From: Piliocolobus tephrosceles
Taxonomy: Eukaryota; Chordata; Mammalia; Primates; Cercopithecidae
Direction: 5' to 3'
Assembly (NCBI RefSeq): GCF_002776525.5
Contig: NC_045436.1
Location: forward strand, 15,354,049 to 15,418,048
Length of the DNA: 64,000 nt
The notes below the pieces were generated by a model. The model was not told the DNA's origin, did no database searches, and worked only from the letters and a program-made list of their open reading frames with translations. Positions 1 to 11,375 of this stretch are shown one piece after another (positions within the stretch are counted from its first letter, which is position 1; the number at the start of each line of letters is the position of its first letter). Made by a program: the position numbers and the translations under genes.

Positions 1-1156
1 TATACAATCATCTTCTAAAGAGGACCAAAACAAGACAAAAATGTCCATGGATGACAAAAATTTTAGGGCAGCCATAGTCAAAAGACACAATTGAGAAGGA
101 AATTTGTTACCTCTGTGGCACACAATAATTTAACATAGCAATTATTATTACTGATAATGTACACTAAGTAATATCAGAATTATAGGAGTTTCCCATAATT
201 TTGGAACATATACCAATAACACATTTATACAAATACAGCCCAAAGAAAACCAAACACCATTTTATATTTAACAATGCTTTCTATATAATATTTATAGCAA
301 ATAAGCCAAATTATGTCATTTTGGACATTAGGGAATCTAATATCTTAAAGTATTAATTAGGTCAGAAAAAGACATAGTTTGTAATTTGCTTTTGGATAGT
401 TTGTCAAATATCAACGGTTTGAAACACTTGATATCACAAAATAGGATCACAGATCATTGTAAAATAAGCCATTCATTTAATCAAAGGGATAACTCAAGGA
501 TTTCAAAAAAAAAAAAAGGTATAAACCTTCATTATTTAAGAGAGGAGAGCAAATTTTCACATAATTAGCCCTAATAAAAACAGCATGAAACCAATTAAAT
601 TAGGTTTCTGAAATTTTATAAACAATCTATAAGATTTTAATCTTGACTATAAGATATAACTTCCATTAGCCTTTTATAACCTTTAGAACTTTTATTAGAT
701 TGTTAGATAATGCTTCAAGAAAACCTTGTTAATCTGACACAGGGCATATACTGGTCTTGCATCAGTGTGCCTTTGACATTAATAGTTAATTTATAGAGAA
801 ACTGAACCTAATTTTCTCTCAAAATCGGCCCTTACAATCCCACATGCCCACCTGTTCCACAATAGTCCCTGGGCCTTAAGGAGTTGGACAGCTTTAATTT
901 CTGGCCCTGTTTCTCAGGAATGCAGTTTATTTTGATTGGCATCTTCTAGGTGCCTGAAGATGAGGCAATTGAAGCCTCATCTTCAATGTTTGTGCTTTAG
1001 CAGGATTTGGTCCCCTTTTTAGACCCAGGAGTCAAAGCCCTGTAAGTTGATGTCACAAGGACTTTAAAAGCACATACAGAAAGATCCACAGATGTAATAA
1101 CCTTAATTAAAAAAAAATTTTTTTTACTCAGTTTTTTTCTTTTTCTTTTTTTCTCT
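1..1156. other. Unassigned AT-rich sequence
   Basis: No gene or repeat family is recognised. Open frames are short and low-complexity. The part from about 820 to 1015 is less AT-rich and could be an old repeat fragment, but I cannot name it. Confidence 0.5.
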
Positions 1157-1454
1157 CTTTTTTTTTTCTTTTTGAGACAGAGTGTCACTCTGTCACCCAG
1201 ACTGGAATACAATGGGCACAGTCTCAACTCACTGCAACCTCCACCTCCCAGGTTCAACCAATTCTCCTGCCTCAGCCTCCTGAGTAGCTGGGATTACAGG
1301 TGTGTGCCACCATGCCTGACTAATTTTTGTATTTTTAGTAGAGATGGGGTTTCACCATGTGGACCAGGTTGGTTGCAAACTCCTGACCTCAGGTGATCCT
1401 CCCACCTTGGCCTCACAAAGTGCTGGGATTACAGGCATGAGTCACGGCACCTGG
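1157..1454 (-). mobile_element. Alu SINE, antisense, near full length
   Basis: The plus strand reads a T-rich tract, then GAGACAGAGTGTCACTCTGTC, CTCCTGCCTCAGCCTCCTGAG and GTGCTGGGATTACAGGCATGA, which is the reverse complement of both Alu monomers with the tail at left. The short open frames on either strand here are Alu shadows. Confidence 0.95.
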
Positions 1455-2477
1455 CTTAACTCAGTTTTTTTTCCTAAGGAAACTAAACTTAATAATAATG
1501 GCATAGGAATTATTTCAATAAAATGTAAAAATCTGTCAGACCAGTTACCAAAAAGCAAAAGGAAAGAACTTCCACAGTCCACAGGATATTAGGTTGGAAG
1601 AAAACATTTCCTTTAGACCCTTAAGAAACCATTGTTAGCATCAGGACACAACAAATGGAACTTAAGGGGAAAAAAAAACTTACATGAGCTGAAAATGAAT
1701 TGAAGGAGAGCATTAATATTAATATTTTGTGCCTCTTAAAAGGGAAGAGAAACTGAAAACCATGAGATGCAATAAAAGTTGAACTTTGGTTTACAAAAAA
1801 TTATACTATCTTATGAGTAAATCAATCCCTTCAGAAAATTTCACTTTTCTAATTATTTCTTTCATGTAAAAGTGTTTTTTACATCAAAACTAATCTCTAG
1901 AAAGACCATTATAATTTTCTTTTAATTATAGACAACATGATCATATAGAAGTTTTCTGATTTTTTATAAGCACTCTATGACTTATACAAACCATTCATGA
2001 TATACTTGGAGTTTGTGGTTTGTCCTGAACATCCCTCTTTCTTAAACAGCCAGTCATTTTATTCTAGGACTAAATTTACCATATAAGATTCTTTCTCATA
2101 TAAAATTATTTTTCTTTAAGCTTTCTTACCAAAAAATACCTCTTTATTTCTACAACTTTCTTTACATCTCTTTTATTTCCTGGTTCCCTTTAACCTTGTT
2201 TTATACATACCGTTCATATAAGCTTTGAAATACATAAAAATTGTTTACCTTTTTAAAAAGGACATATTTTCTTTTTAGAAAGAATGTTTTCCTACACTAT
2301 ATTTTGGTTGGAAAATACCAAAATAATAAAATATCTATTATTTAACTTTAGATTCTAAATTATGATGAGTTTGTCTACATGTGTTTATCCCATTACATTT
2401 ACCTATTTTACTCATTTATCTAGGTTGTTTATGAAAACTGCAATAGTCATAATTTACAGTTATGAAATTCACCATTG
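1455..2477. other. Unassigned AT-rich sequence
   Basis: No gene, clear repeat or RNA is recognised. Short A- and T-runs and no long frame. Confidence 0.5.
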
Positions 2478-2640
2478 CAAAATTCTAACTGAGACAGTGA
2501 AAAATATATGACCTAACTGACTCCATCTTGCTTTTAACCTCCAAGCTGTCCTTGTTCATTCCTGGACTTTTGGAGGAACTTACTTTATAGCTTGGCTTTG
2601 AAACAAAGATGATAACAACAACAAAATGAAGACCTTTTAA
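2478..2640. repeat. Possible endogenous retrovirus fragment
   Basis: A stretch with the wording 'gagacagtg', 'ctgactccatcttgc' and 'aacctccaagctgtcc' resembles non-coding parts of class I endogenous retroviruses seen elsewhere in primate DNA. No retroviral frame is present. Family and orientation are not determined. Confidence 0.35.
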
Positions 2641-3035
2641 ATACACACACATGCACATATACACACATGCATCTTGGATATTAGCTTTTAATTAAGCTGA
2701 CTTTTAACCATTGAGCTCCTTTAAAAAAATATTTTGAATTCTCATTACCACGTTTCAGCTAGAACAAATTGGTGCTATTTCAGAAGTATCAAGTATCAAA
2801 CGAGAAAGGGTTTGATTTAGGAACCAAATCCAGGCTGTCATGGTGGAAAAAAAGAAGGTAGAACCCTTAGCTATGGATGCAAAATGGGGCAATAGCAATT
2901 GCTCTTTCAGTTTGGCTTGGCTAGCAAAAAGGCGGCCTCATTATGTAATAAAAAGCCCCTTAAGTATTCAAAAATAAAAAATAATTTCTTTTTTTTCTTT
3001 TGCTGGCCATTTGTCTCCCCACACCACAATGCCCG

Positions 3036-3088
3036 CCCTTCCTTCCTTCCTTCCTTCCTTCCTTCCCTCCCTCCCTCCCTTCTTTCTC

Positions 3089-3156
<68 letters not shown>

Positions 3157-3186
3157 TTTCTTTCTTTCTTTCTTTCTTTCTTTCTT
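3036..3186. repeat. (CCTT)n / (CCCT)n / (CTTT)n microsatellite
   Basis: About 150 bases of almost pure pyrimidine: CCTT units, then CCCT units (about 3065-3079), then a long CTTT tract with one TTTTTC break. It creates overlapping artefactual frames rich in Ser/Phe/Leu on plus and Lys/Glu/Arg on minus. Confidence 0.97.
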
Positions 3187-3958
3187 GGAATTTAGCCACT
3201 TCAGAGGTCTTATTCCCCATAATTTGGAACTTTCCTTCAGATTTGATCAAATCGGACAGAGTTAATCAAACCCAATGGGGAAAAGACCCAAACAACAACA
3301 AAAAAATAGTTAAGTAAAACAAATGATGGCACAACTTATACAATTACTGAGTGCTCTGATGGTGAGGAGAAATTAAGTCCAGCTGATTGTTAATATTCAC
3401 TTTGGCCAAGAAAAATCCCAATTCAGTTACTTACGTAGGAATAGGTCTCAGGCTAAAACTGCTCTCTACTAACCTAGAAGCAGGAAAAATCTCAAATTCA
3501 TCTTACCTGTTGGAAATGAGTTCAAACTCCATAAAGGAGTTACCTGCCTTCCATCGTCATGGAAGCAGAAAAAACTTGCCTTTCTTGTGTTGGAAGCAAG
3601 TAAAACTCCAAAACAATTAGTTGTACGCCAAAATAAACTTTAGATCTCGACCAAATTTTAGGAGATCAAGGATTCTGTGGAGGGGTGCCTCCAGGTCTCA
3701 GCACATTCTTCTGTTGGTTTAAGCCATAAAGATAGCTCAAGCTGGTACCAAGCACCAATAGGAGATTTGTCAAAGGTCAGGGGCACCTCCATGCAGAATC
3801 CCTTTGTGGTCACCCAAATATGAACCCCAAATATCTGAGACAGGTTATCAGTTAATTTAGAAAGTTTGTTTTGCCAGGGTTGAGGATGTGTGCCCCTAAC
3901 GCAGCCTCAGGAGGTCCTGATGACATGTACCCAAGGAGATTACGGCACAGCTTGGCTT
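3187..3958 (-). mobile_element. ERV leader plus LTR fragment, antisense
   Basis: On the minus strand, 3958-3835 reads as the 3' part of an LTR ending in 'aataa..' style U5 sequence and 'cctgtctcagatatttgggg'. It is followed at about 3834-3800 by 'tttgggtgaccacaaaggg', which looks like the start of a retroviral leader with a primer-binding region. Non-coding sequence continues to about 3190. The same LTR end occurs in plus orientation at 33170-33217. No gag, pol or env frame survives. The family (class I ERV) is inferred. Confidence 0.55.
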
Positions 3959-4006
3959 TTTTTCTTTTCTTTTTTTGAGACAGAGTTTTGCTCTTGTCAC
4001 CCAGGA
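3959..4006 (-). mobile_element. Alu fragment, antisense
   Basis: A T-rich run followed by GAGACAGAGTTTTGCTCTTG and TCACCCAGG matches only the 3' end of an antisense Alu; the rest is missing. Confidence 0.75.
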
Positions 4007-5395
4007 ACAGTGCTAAGCTTTTTCATGGCATCATCACACTCCAATCATACAATGATACAATGAATTATTATCCTAACCTCACTGTAGTTGTCTCATTACA
4101 GACATTCTGCTCCATCCTCATTGTCCTGCAGCCATAAGGTTTAGAAGACAGACTAAAAACTGGACCTTTTGGCTGTAAATTGTTTTGATGCCTGATTCAC
4201 ATGGAAATCTGCTTTGACAATACTATTATGAATATTCAGCAGAAATTTTGAATGTGACTCTTCCACCTGGGTAGTGCCAGACCTAATATCCATTGTTTTA
4301 TTTTATATGGCATTAGGATGACACAAAAGAACAGTAACACATGCAAATACACGCCTCATCCTTGATGATAATATATACTTAGAATGAGATGCGTTAATGA
4401 GGTTAAGCTGTGAAGAAAAGCATAGGATCTCTTCAAACTTGCTATTAAAATCAATGTCTCAATTTGCTCCTGGCAAGTAAATTTTATGAAAAATGCAACA
4501 GGTTGTATGGAGGTTTTCTCTCAACTTTGTAAAGATAAAAAAGACATTAAGTCTCTTACCCATCACATTTCAAAATGTGACATATTCTGTCTCCTACAGA
4601 GGAGAATCTATCATTCTCCTCATATTCTGACATTTTAATGTAAATTTAAAAGAGGAAGATTATTTTCCAAATAAGAAACGAAGAGCAGTTGTATTTTGTG
4701 TAATTAATTATTAGTGGGAGGAAACAGAAAAACTAAGGGGTTGTTTACTGGCTTTCTGAAAGCCAGTAAAATTTTGAACCAGAAAATCCCACATGCCATT
4801 ACAACACTCAATGCCAAACTCCTTTTTTCTCTAGAATTGTCCATCTCGTCTCAGACTGTTAGCCCAAGGTTTATTTTTATGAGGTTTTACTCTGCATATG
4901 ATCCCTTACAGGGTGTGTTACTTATTGCTTTAACTTACACCAATATTATTTCTTAATGATTGGATTTGCAGCTTAAACCTTGCCAATCAGCAATAATATC
5001 TATCATTACAGACTTTTTAATTTGCTAAGAGCAGAACCAAATTAGTTCCTTATTTTCTCAGCTTTTCAAAAAAACCGGGCAAATGAACAAAAACCCAATC
5101 CTTTACTGCCACCCAGTGGTTGCTCAGAATTTAAAAAAAAATTTTGCCAAGTCATGACTAACATTTTAAAGGACATTTTTATTCTTGAATTGCTTGAATG
5201 TTTCAGACATTTCAATATGAAGCAACTAGAGACAAAAACTTTTAAAAAATAGCCACACATATCTACTATGAGCACACTAGGAATTATATTATTTTAAACG
5301 TTGCAACAAAATGATGAATACAATAACAACTCATTCCCATCTTACTTTGACAAGTAATTTCTTTAACTCTTTGTTTGAAATAATTATAGATTAAT
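4007..5395. other. Unassigned sequence with one perfect hairpin
   Basis: No gene or named repeat is seen. An 80-codon frame at 4714-4956 has no recognisable domain and no splice support. A perfect inverted repeat lies at 4744-4770. Confidence 0.5.
4744..4770. repeat. Perfect 12-bp inverted repeat, 3-nt loop
   Basis: Left arm TTTACTGGCTTT at 4744-4755, loop CTG, right arm AAAGCCAGTAAA at 4759-4770. All twelve pairs match. Confidence 0.9.
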
Positions 5396-5535
5396 ATGAA
5401 GTTATAAAAATGGTACATTTATTTCTATTAAAAAACTGCCACACTACTTCCCAAGTGGTTCTATTGTTTTTGATTCCCACAAAGTAAAAGATATTCAGTT
5501 CCTCGTCATTCTCATCAGCATTTGGTGTTATCGCT

Positions 5536-5843
5536 TTTTTTTTTCTTTTTTTTTTTTTTTGAGACAGAGTTTTGCTCTGTCACCCAGGCTGGATTGCTGT
5601 CGCATGCGATCTCAGCTTACTGCAACCTCCGCCTTCTGGGTTCAAGCAATTCTCCTGCCTCAGCCTCCTGAGCAGCTGGGACTGCAGGCACGTGCCACTG
5701 TGCCGAGCTAATTTTTGCATTTTTAGTAGAGACAGGGTTTCACCATGCTGATCAGGCTGGTCTCGAACTCTTGACCTCGTGATCCGCCTGCCTTGGCCCC
5801 CCCAAAGTGCCGGGATTTCAGGTGTAAGCCACCATGCCCGGCC
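5536..5843 (-). mobile_element. Alu SINE, antisense, full length
   Basis: T-tract, then GAGACAGAGTTTTGCTCTGTC through to CACCATGCCCGGCC. Both monomers are present. It is inserted in the antisense L1. Confidence 0.95.
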
Positions 5844-6098
5844 CACTATTTTTAATTTTAGCCATCCTGATAGGTTTACAGTTGTATCTCACTGTAGCGT
5901 GAATGTGCATTTTCCTAATGATGACAAATGATTCTGAACACCTTTTCCTGCGCTTGTTTGTCATCCACACCTTCTCTTTGGAAACATGTCTGTCTTTTGA
6001 TCATTTTATATTTTTAAAACTGTTGACTTTCAAGAATTCTTTATATATTCTATATACAATCCCTTTGTCCTATATGGGCTTTAAAAATATTGTCTCTC

Positions 6099-6403
6099 GG
6101 CCGGGCGCGGTGGCTCAAGCCTTTAATCCCAGCACTTTGGGAGGCTGAGACGGGCGGATCATGAGGTCAGGAGATCGAGACCATCCTGGCTAACACGGTG
6201 AAACCCCGTCTCTACTAAAAAATACAAAAAAAATCTAGCGGGGCGTGGTGGCGGGCGCCTGTAGTCCCAGCTACTCGGGAGGCTGAGGCAGGAGAATGGC
6301 GGGAACCCGGGAGGCGGAGCTTGCAGTGAGCTGAGATCCCGCCACTGCACTCCAGCCTGGGCGACAGAGCAAGACTCCGTCTCAAAAAAAAAAAAAAAAA
6401 AAA
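6099..6403 (+). mobile_element. AluY-type SINE, sense, full length, young-looking
   Basis: Starts GGCCGGGCGCGGTGGCTCA and ends in about 21 A. It is close to the AluY consensus with intact CpGs. Variants include 'ctcaagcc', 'gagacgggcgg', a six-A 'actaaaaaatac' and 'gctgagatcccgcc'. Flanks 'attgtctctc' and 'atttctctc' look like an imperfect target-site duplication. It is inserted in the antisense L1. Confidence 0.95.
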
Positions 6404-6484
6404 TTTCTCTCACTGTATAGCTTGCCTTTTCATTCTCTTAACAGGGTTTTTCACAGAGCAAACACTTTTTATTTTTATGAGGTC

Positions 6485-6836
6485 TGATGTGGTTTGGCTG
6501 TGTCTCCACCCAAATCTCATCTTGAATTCCCATGTGTTGTGTGAGAGGCCTGGTGGGAGGTAATTGAATCATGAGGGTGAGTCTTTCCCATGCTGTTCTC
6601 ATGATAGTAAGTCTCATGAGATCTGATGATTCTATGAGGGGGAGTTCCCCTACACAAGCTTTTTCTTTGCCTGTTGCGATCCATGTAAGATGTGACTTGC
6701 TCCTCTTTGCCTTCCACCATGATTGTGAGGCCTCCCAAGCCACGTGAAACTGTAAGTCCATTAAACCTCCCTTTCTTTTGTAAGTTGCCCAGTCTCGGAT
6801 ATGCCTTTATTAGCAGTGTGAAAATGGACTAACACA
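6485..6836 (+). mobile_element. MaLR solo LTR (THE1/MST type)
   Basis: Begins TGATGTGGTTTGGCTGTGTC and ends AATGGACTAACACA, the recognised ends of THE1/MST LTRs, 352 bp. It is flanked by a perfect 5-bp duplication AGGTC at 6480-6484 and 6837-6841. No internal region is present. The ORFs on the minus strand are shadows. Confidence 0.9.
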
Positions 6837-7419
6837 AGGTCCAATTTATTTTTAAAAAAAAAACCTTTTCTACATATCATGCTTTGGGTGTCATCAATAA
6901 GAACTCTTTGCCTAGCTCTAAGTCCTGAAGATACTCTCTATTTGTTTTCTAAATGTTTTATCTTCTTATATTTTATCATTAAGCTTATGATCTATTTTAA
7001 GTTAATTTTTCAATAAAGTATAAGGCGTTAGTCAAGGTGCATTTTTTGGAATGTCCAATTGCTCCCGCACCATTTGTTGAAAAGAAGATCCTTCCTCCAT
7101 GGAATTGTTTCTGTACCTTTGTTAAAAATCAGTTGAGTGTGTTTGTGTGTAACATGTGACTTTTATTGTATCTTTTAGTTAAACACATTGCATGATTAAT
7201 CTCAACAACAGTCTTTTGATGACAGTAATGTAAAAAATTGATAAGATAATTTTATCAAAATGAAAACTAACATTAAATGTCTTTGGCTAGGAAAACACAG
7301 AAAATTATTCAAAATGGGAAATTAAATCTTAAACAGTCTTCACATCATGTGCTGGGTTAAAACCTAATTTTAAATAAACGGCTGTATAACAAAACAGCAG
7401 AAAGTCATACCACTGAAGA

Positions 7420-7640
7420 GACTTCATGGTTTAAATTCTGGCAAGGTATTTTAGCAGCTAGCTACAGGACCTCTGAGGGCTGGCTACTAAACCCCTCAGT
7501 GTCTGCATTTTTCATCTCCAAAATACAAGTAATAATCTACCTCCCTCTTTATGATGCTGTGAAGATAAGTTAATTAACACTTAGAACAATACTTAACATA
7601 TTAAGAACCCAATTTATGTTATCTATCATCAATCAATCTG
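7420..7640 (+). mobile_element. MIR SINE, diverged
   Basis: Sequence such as 'ggacctctgagggctggctac', 'catctccaaaatacaagtaataatctacctccc' and 'agataagttaattaacacttagaaca' follows the MIR order in sense orientation, heavily mutated. Confidence 0.6.
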
Positions 7641-7711
7641 ATATAAAAAGTCTGATAATGCCAGTGACAGCTCAAATCACACCTATCTTTTAAGATGAAA
7701 TATATTTATCC

Positions 7712-7850
7712 TAAGCCTTGGGCAAGTTTCCTAGTCTAAGTCCATTTCCTCATGTGTAAAATAGGATTGTTACGAGAACAAGTGAGCTAAAGTATTAGGA
7801 GGATTTATCACAGTTCTCAGTTACATAGGAAATACTCCTCTAGTAAATAC
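7712..7850 (+). mobile_element. Possible MIR fragment
   Basis: 'gccttgggcaagtttcc' followed by 'tcatgtgtaaaataggattg' and 'agtgagctaaa' fits the central MIR region in sense orientation; ends are unclear. Confidence 0.5.
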
Positions 7851-7929
7851 TACTCTTCTAAAATTTAAAATATTACTTACAATATCGTACCATTGTTAAT
7901 GTCATATATTTGTGGAGCTCAAACATATA

Positions 7930-8391
7930 CAGACAGTCCCAGACAGGATGGTTCAACTTATGACTTTTTGAATTTACAATGGTGCAAAAGCAATACACAT
8001 TCAGTAGAAACCATAGTTGAAATTTTGACTTTTGATCTTTTCCCAGGCTAGTGATATGCAGTATGACACTCTCTAGATGCTGGGGAACAGCAGTGAGCCA
8101 TAGCCCTGAATCAGCCAGGTGATAATGAGGGTAAACCAGTACTATACTACACAGTGTAATATAGTCAATAAATCACATGAGATATTCGACACTTTATTAT
8201 AAAACAGGCTTTGTGTTAGATGATTTTGCCCAACTGTAGGCTAATGTAAGTGTTCTGAGCATGTTTAAAGTAGGCTAGGCTAAGCTATGATGTCTAGTAA
8301 GTTCGATACATTAAATGTATTCTGACTTATAATATTTTCAACTTATGCTGGGTTTATTGTGACAGTCTCATTGTAAATTGAGGAGCATCTG
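7930..8391 (-). mobile_element. Tigger-type DNA transposon, antisense
   Basis: The minus strand begins 'cagatgctcctcaatttaca', then 'aacccagcataagttgaaaat', 'ttagcctagcctac' and 'gcctacagttgggcaaaatc'. This is a known non-autonomous Tc1/mariner (Tigger) pattern that I recognise without being sure of the subfamily. The far end at 7930 retains related but diverged sequence. No transposase frame. Confidence 0.65.
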
Positions 8392-8394
8392 CAA

Positions 8395-8560
8395 AACATG
8401 CTATGTTAGATGCTAGGATTAAAAAGCAATAAAGGCAGTCCTTGTGCTAGATTGCATTTTATAGTCTACAAGCAAAATTAGGACATGCAAAATAGAGATG
8501 GGAGAGAAACTATTGCTATCAGAGGCATTTGAGACTAAACAGATTCAATCTCCATAATGA
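8395..8560 (-). mobile_element. L2 LINE 3' end fragment, antisense
   Basis: Diverged 'gctaggattaaaaagcaataaaggcagtccttgtgctag' followed by 'tatagtctacaagcaaaa' resembles the antisense L2 3' UTR order. Weak. Confidence 0.4.
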
Positions 8561-8844
8561 CCAACCATAGTTTGAATGCTGGAGAATTTCAACACCAACA
8601 ACTCAGTTGACCTAACTCTTAAAGACAGAGCAAAAATATTTAGCAAACCCATGAAAATTAAGTTTATTTGATATGTTAAGAGAAAGAAACACAGATTAGG
8701 CAAATATTCTATGGAAGAATAGCAGAGTTTTACCAACTTAATTAGCATATGTAAGAGACTATTATCTGCAAAGAAAATTCTGTATGGAAGCTTAAAGCAC
8801 GATGGTTACTTATCAATTATGAATATAATAGTCTAATTCATATT
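8561..8844. other. Unassigned sequence
   Basis: No repeat or gene recognised. The minus-strand 67-codon frame has no recognisable feature. Confidence 0.45.
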
Positions 8845-11375
8845 TTTTTCAACTTTTTAGATTCAGGGGTACATGTACAAGTTTGTTTCCTAGTTATATT
8901 CTATGATGCTTAGGTTTGGGGTATGAATGATCCTGTCACCCAAGTACTGAGTATAGTACCCAATAATTTTTCAATGATTGTTTATCTCCCTTTTTGCCCC
9001 CTCTAGTAGTCTCCAGTTTCTATTGTTCCCATCTTTACATCCACGAGTACCCAATGTTTAGCTCCCACTTATGAGTGAGGCCGTGGTATTTGGTTTTCTG
9101 TTCCTGGTTAATTTGCTTATGATAATGGCCTCCAGTTGCATCTATGTTGCTGCAAAGGACATGATTTCATTATTTTTCATAGCTGTGTAGTATTGCATGG
9201 TGTATATGTATCACATTTTCTTTATTCAGTCCACTGTTGATGGACAGCTAGGTTGATTCCATGTCTTTTTTATTGTGAATAGTGTCGCAATGAACAGGTG
9301 AGTGCATGATGTGCCTTTTTGGTAGGATAATTTGTTTTCTTTTGGATATATATCCAGTAAGGGGATTTCTGGATCAAATGGTAACTGTTTTATTTGAAAC
9401 ATCTCCAAACTGCTTTCCACTGTAGCTAAACTGTTCATTTTCCCACCAACAGAGTATAAGTGTCCCTTTTTCCACATGCTCACAGCTTCTGTTGTTTTTT
9501 TAAATTTTTAATAGTTATTCTGACTGGTGTGAGATGGTATCTCAGTGTGGTTTTGATTCATGATGTGGAGCATTTTTTCAAATGTCAGTTGGCCTCTTGA
9601 ATCTTCTTTTGAGAAGTGTCTGTTCATGACTTTCACCCATTTTCACCATATTTGTTTTTTGCTTGTTCAGGTGTTTAAGTTTCCTGTGGATGCTGAATAC
9701 CAGACTTTCGCTGGATGCATCATCTGTGAATATCTTCTCCCATTCTGTAAGTAATCTGCTTAATTACTCTGTTGATATTTTCTTTTGATGTGCAGAAGCT
9801 TTTTCGTTTAATTAGGTCCCACATGCCAATTTATTTTTGTTGCCATTGATTTTGAGCATGTAGTCATAAATTCTTTCCCAAGGTCAATGTCTAGAATGCC
9901 CTATGTTTTCTTCTTGGATTATCATAGTTTGAGATCTTACATTTAAATCTTTTATCTGTCATGAATTTGTTTGTTTGTTTTTTTGGTTTTTTTGTCTGTT
10001 GCCCAGGCTGGAGTGCAGTGGCAACATCTCGGCTCACTGCAACCTCCACCTCCCAAGTTCAAGTGATTCTCCTGCCTCAGCCTCCTGAGTAGATGGGATT
10101 ACAGGCATCTGCGACTATGCCCAGCTAATTTCTGTATTTTCAGTAGAGTCAGGGTTTCTTCTTGTTGACCAAGTTGGTCTCGAACTCTTGACCTCAGGTG
10201 ATCCGCCCTCCTCAGCCTCCCAAAGTGTTGGGATTACAGGTGTGAGCCACTGCACCCAGCCAAGTTAATTTTTATATAAATTTTTATACATAGTGAAAGT
10301 TAGGGGTCCAGTTTCATTCTTCTGCCTATGGCTAGCCAGCTTTCTTAGCACCACTTATTGGGTGGGGAGTCAATTCCCCATTGCTTATTTTTGTCCAATT
10401 TGTTGACGATCAGATGGCTGTAGGTATGTGACTTTATTGCTGGCTTCCCTATTCTGTTCCATTGGTGTATGTGTCTGTTTCTTTTACCAGAATCATGCTG
10501 TTTTGGTTACTGCAGCTCTGTAGTATAGTTTGAAGTTGGGTGACGTGATACCCCAGTTTTATTCTTTTAGCTTAGAATTGCCTTGGCTATTTGGGCTCTA
10601 TTTTCATTCTATATGAATTTAAGGGTTGTTTTTTCTAATTCTGTGAAAAATGATATTGGGAGGAATTGCACGGAATCTATAGATTGATGACCATACTTTG
10701 GGCAGCAAGGTCATTTTAACAACATTGATTCTTGTATTCATGAGCATGGAATGTTTTCCCATTTGTGTAATCGGTAATTTCATTTAGCAATGTTTTGTGG
10801 TTCTCCTTGTAGAGATGTTCCACGTCCTTGGTTAGATATGTTCCCACATATTTTTTTGTATATGGCTGGCTATTGTAAATGGTATTGCATTCTTGATTTG
10901 GCACTCACCTTGAATGTTATTGGTTTGTAGAAACGCTACTAATTTTTGTACAGTTATTTTGTATCCTGAAATTTTACTGAAGTCATTTATCAGTTCCAGG
11001 AGCCTTTTGGTGAAGTCTTTAGGGTTTTCTAGGTATAGAATCATATCCATGAAGACATATAGTTTGACTTATTTTCCTATTTGGATGTCGTTTGTTTTTT
11101 TCTCTTGCCTAATTGTTTTGACTAGGACTTCCAGTACTGTGCTGAATAGGAATGATGACAGTGAACTTCCTTGTCTTGTTTCAGTTTGAAGGGAATGCTT
11201 CCAGTTTTTGCCTGTTCAGTATGATGTTGGCTATGGATTTGTCATAGATTGCTCTTATTATTTTGAGGTATATTCCTTCAATGACTAGTTTATTGAGGAT
11301 TTTCTTCATGAAGGGATGCTGGATTTTATTGAAAGCTTTTTCCGTGTTCATAATATTTTTAATATATCATTATTT
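8845..11375 (-). mobile_element. L1 3' portion, antisense, split by an Alu
   Basis: The plus strand opens with a T-run, then the reverse complement of the L1 3' UTR ('attcaggggtacatgtacaag', 'ttcccaccaacagagtataag'). It then runs backwards through the 3' third of ORF2 into the reverse-transcriptase region ('cctgaaattttactgaagtc', 'ccttgtcttgtttcagtttg'). An Alu occupies 9967-10261. Frames are broken by many substitutions and indels. The copy is 5' truncated near 11375. Confidence 0.9.
9967..10261 (-). mobile_element. Alu SINE, antisense
   Basis: A T/G-rich head, then 'gttgcccaggctggagtgcag' through 'gtgagccactgcacccagcc'. Both monomers present; inserted in the antisense L1. Confidence 0.95.

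Larger units (their letters stand above)
5396..7150 (-). mobile_element. Old L1 fragment, antisense, split by three insertions
   Basis: Plus-strand pieces at 5396-5535, 5844-6098, 6404-6484 and 6837-7150 read as one antisense L1 ORF2 3'/3'UTR region (for example 'agccatcctgataggttta', 'ccatttgttgaaaagaagat'). They continue across an antisense Alu, a sense Alu and a MaLR LTR. All L1 reading frames are broken. Confidence 0.8.

Noticed and set aside
2960..3250. Lys/Glu-rich minus frame and Ser/Phe-rich plus frames
   Set aside because: Translation of the tetranucleotide microsatellite; no coding gene.
6438..6761. 107- and 73-codon minus frames
   Set aside because: Antisense readings of a MaLR LTR.
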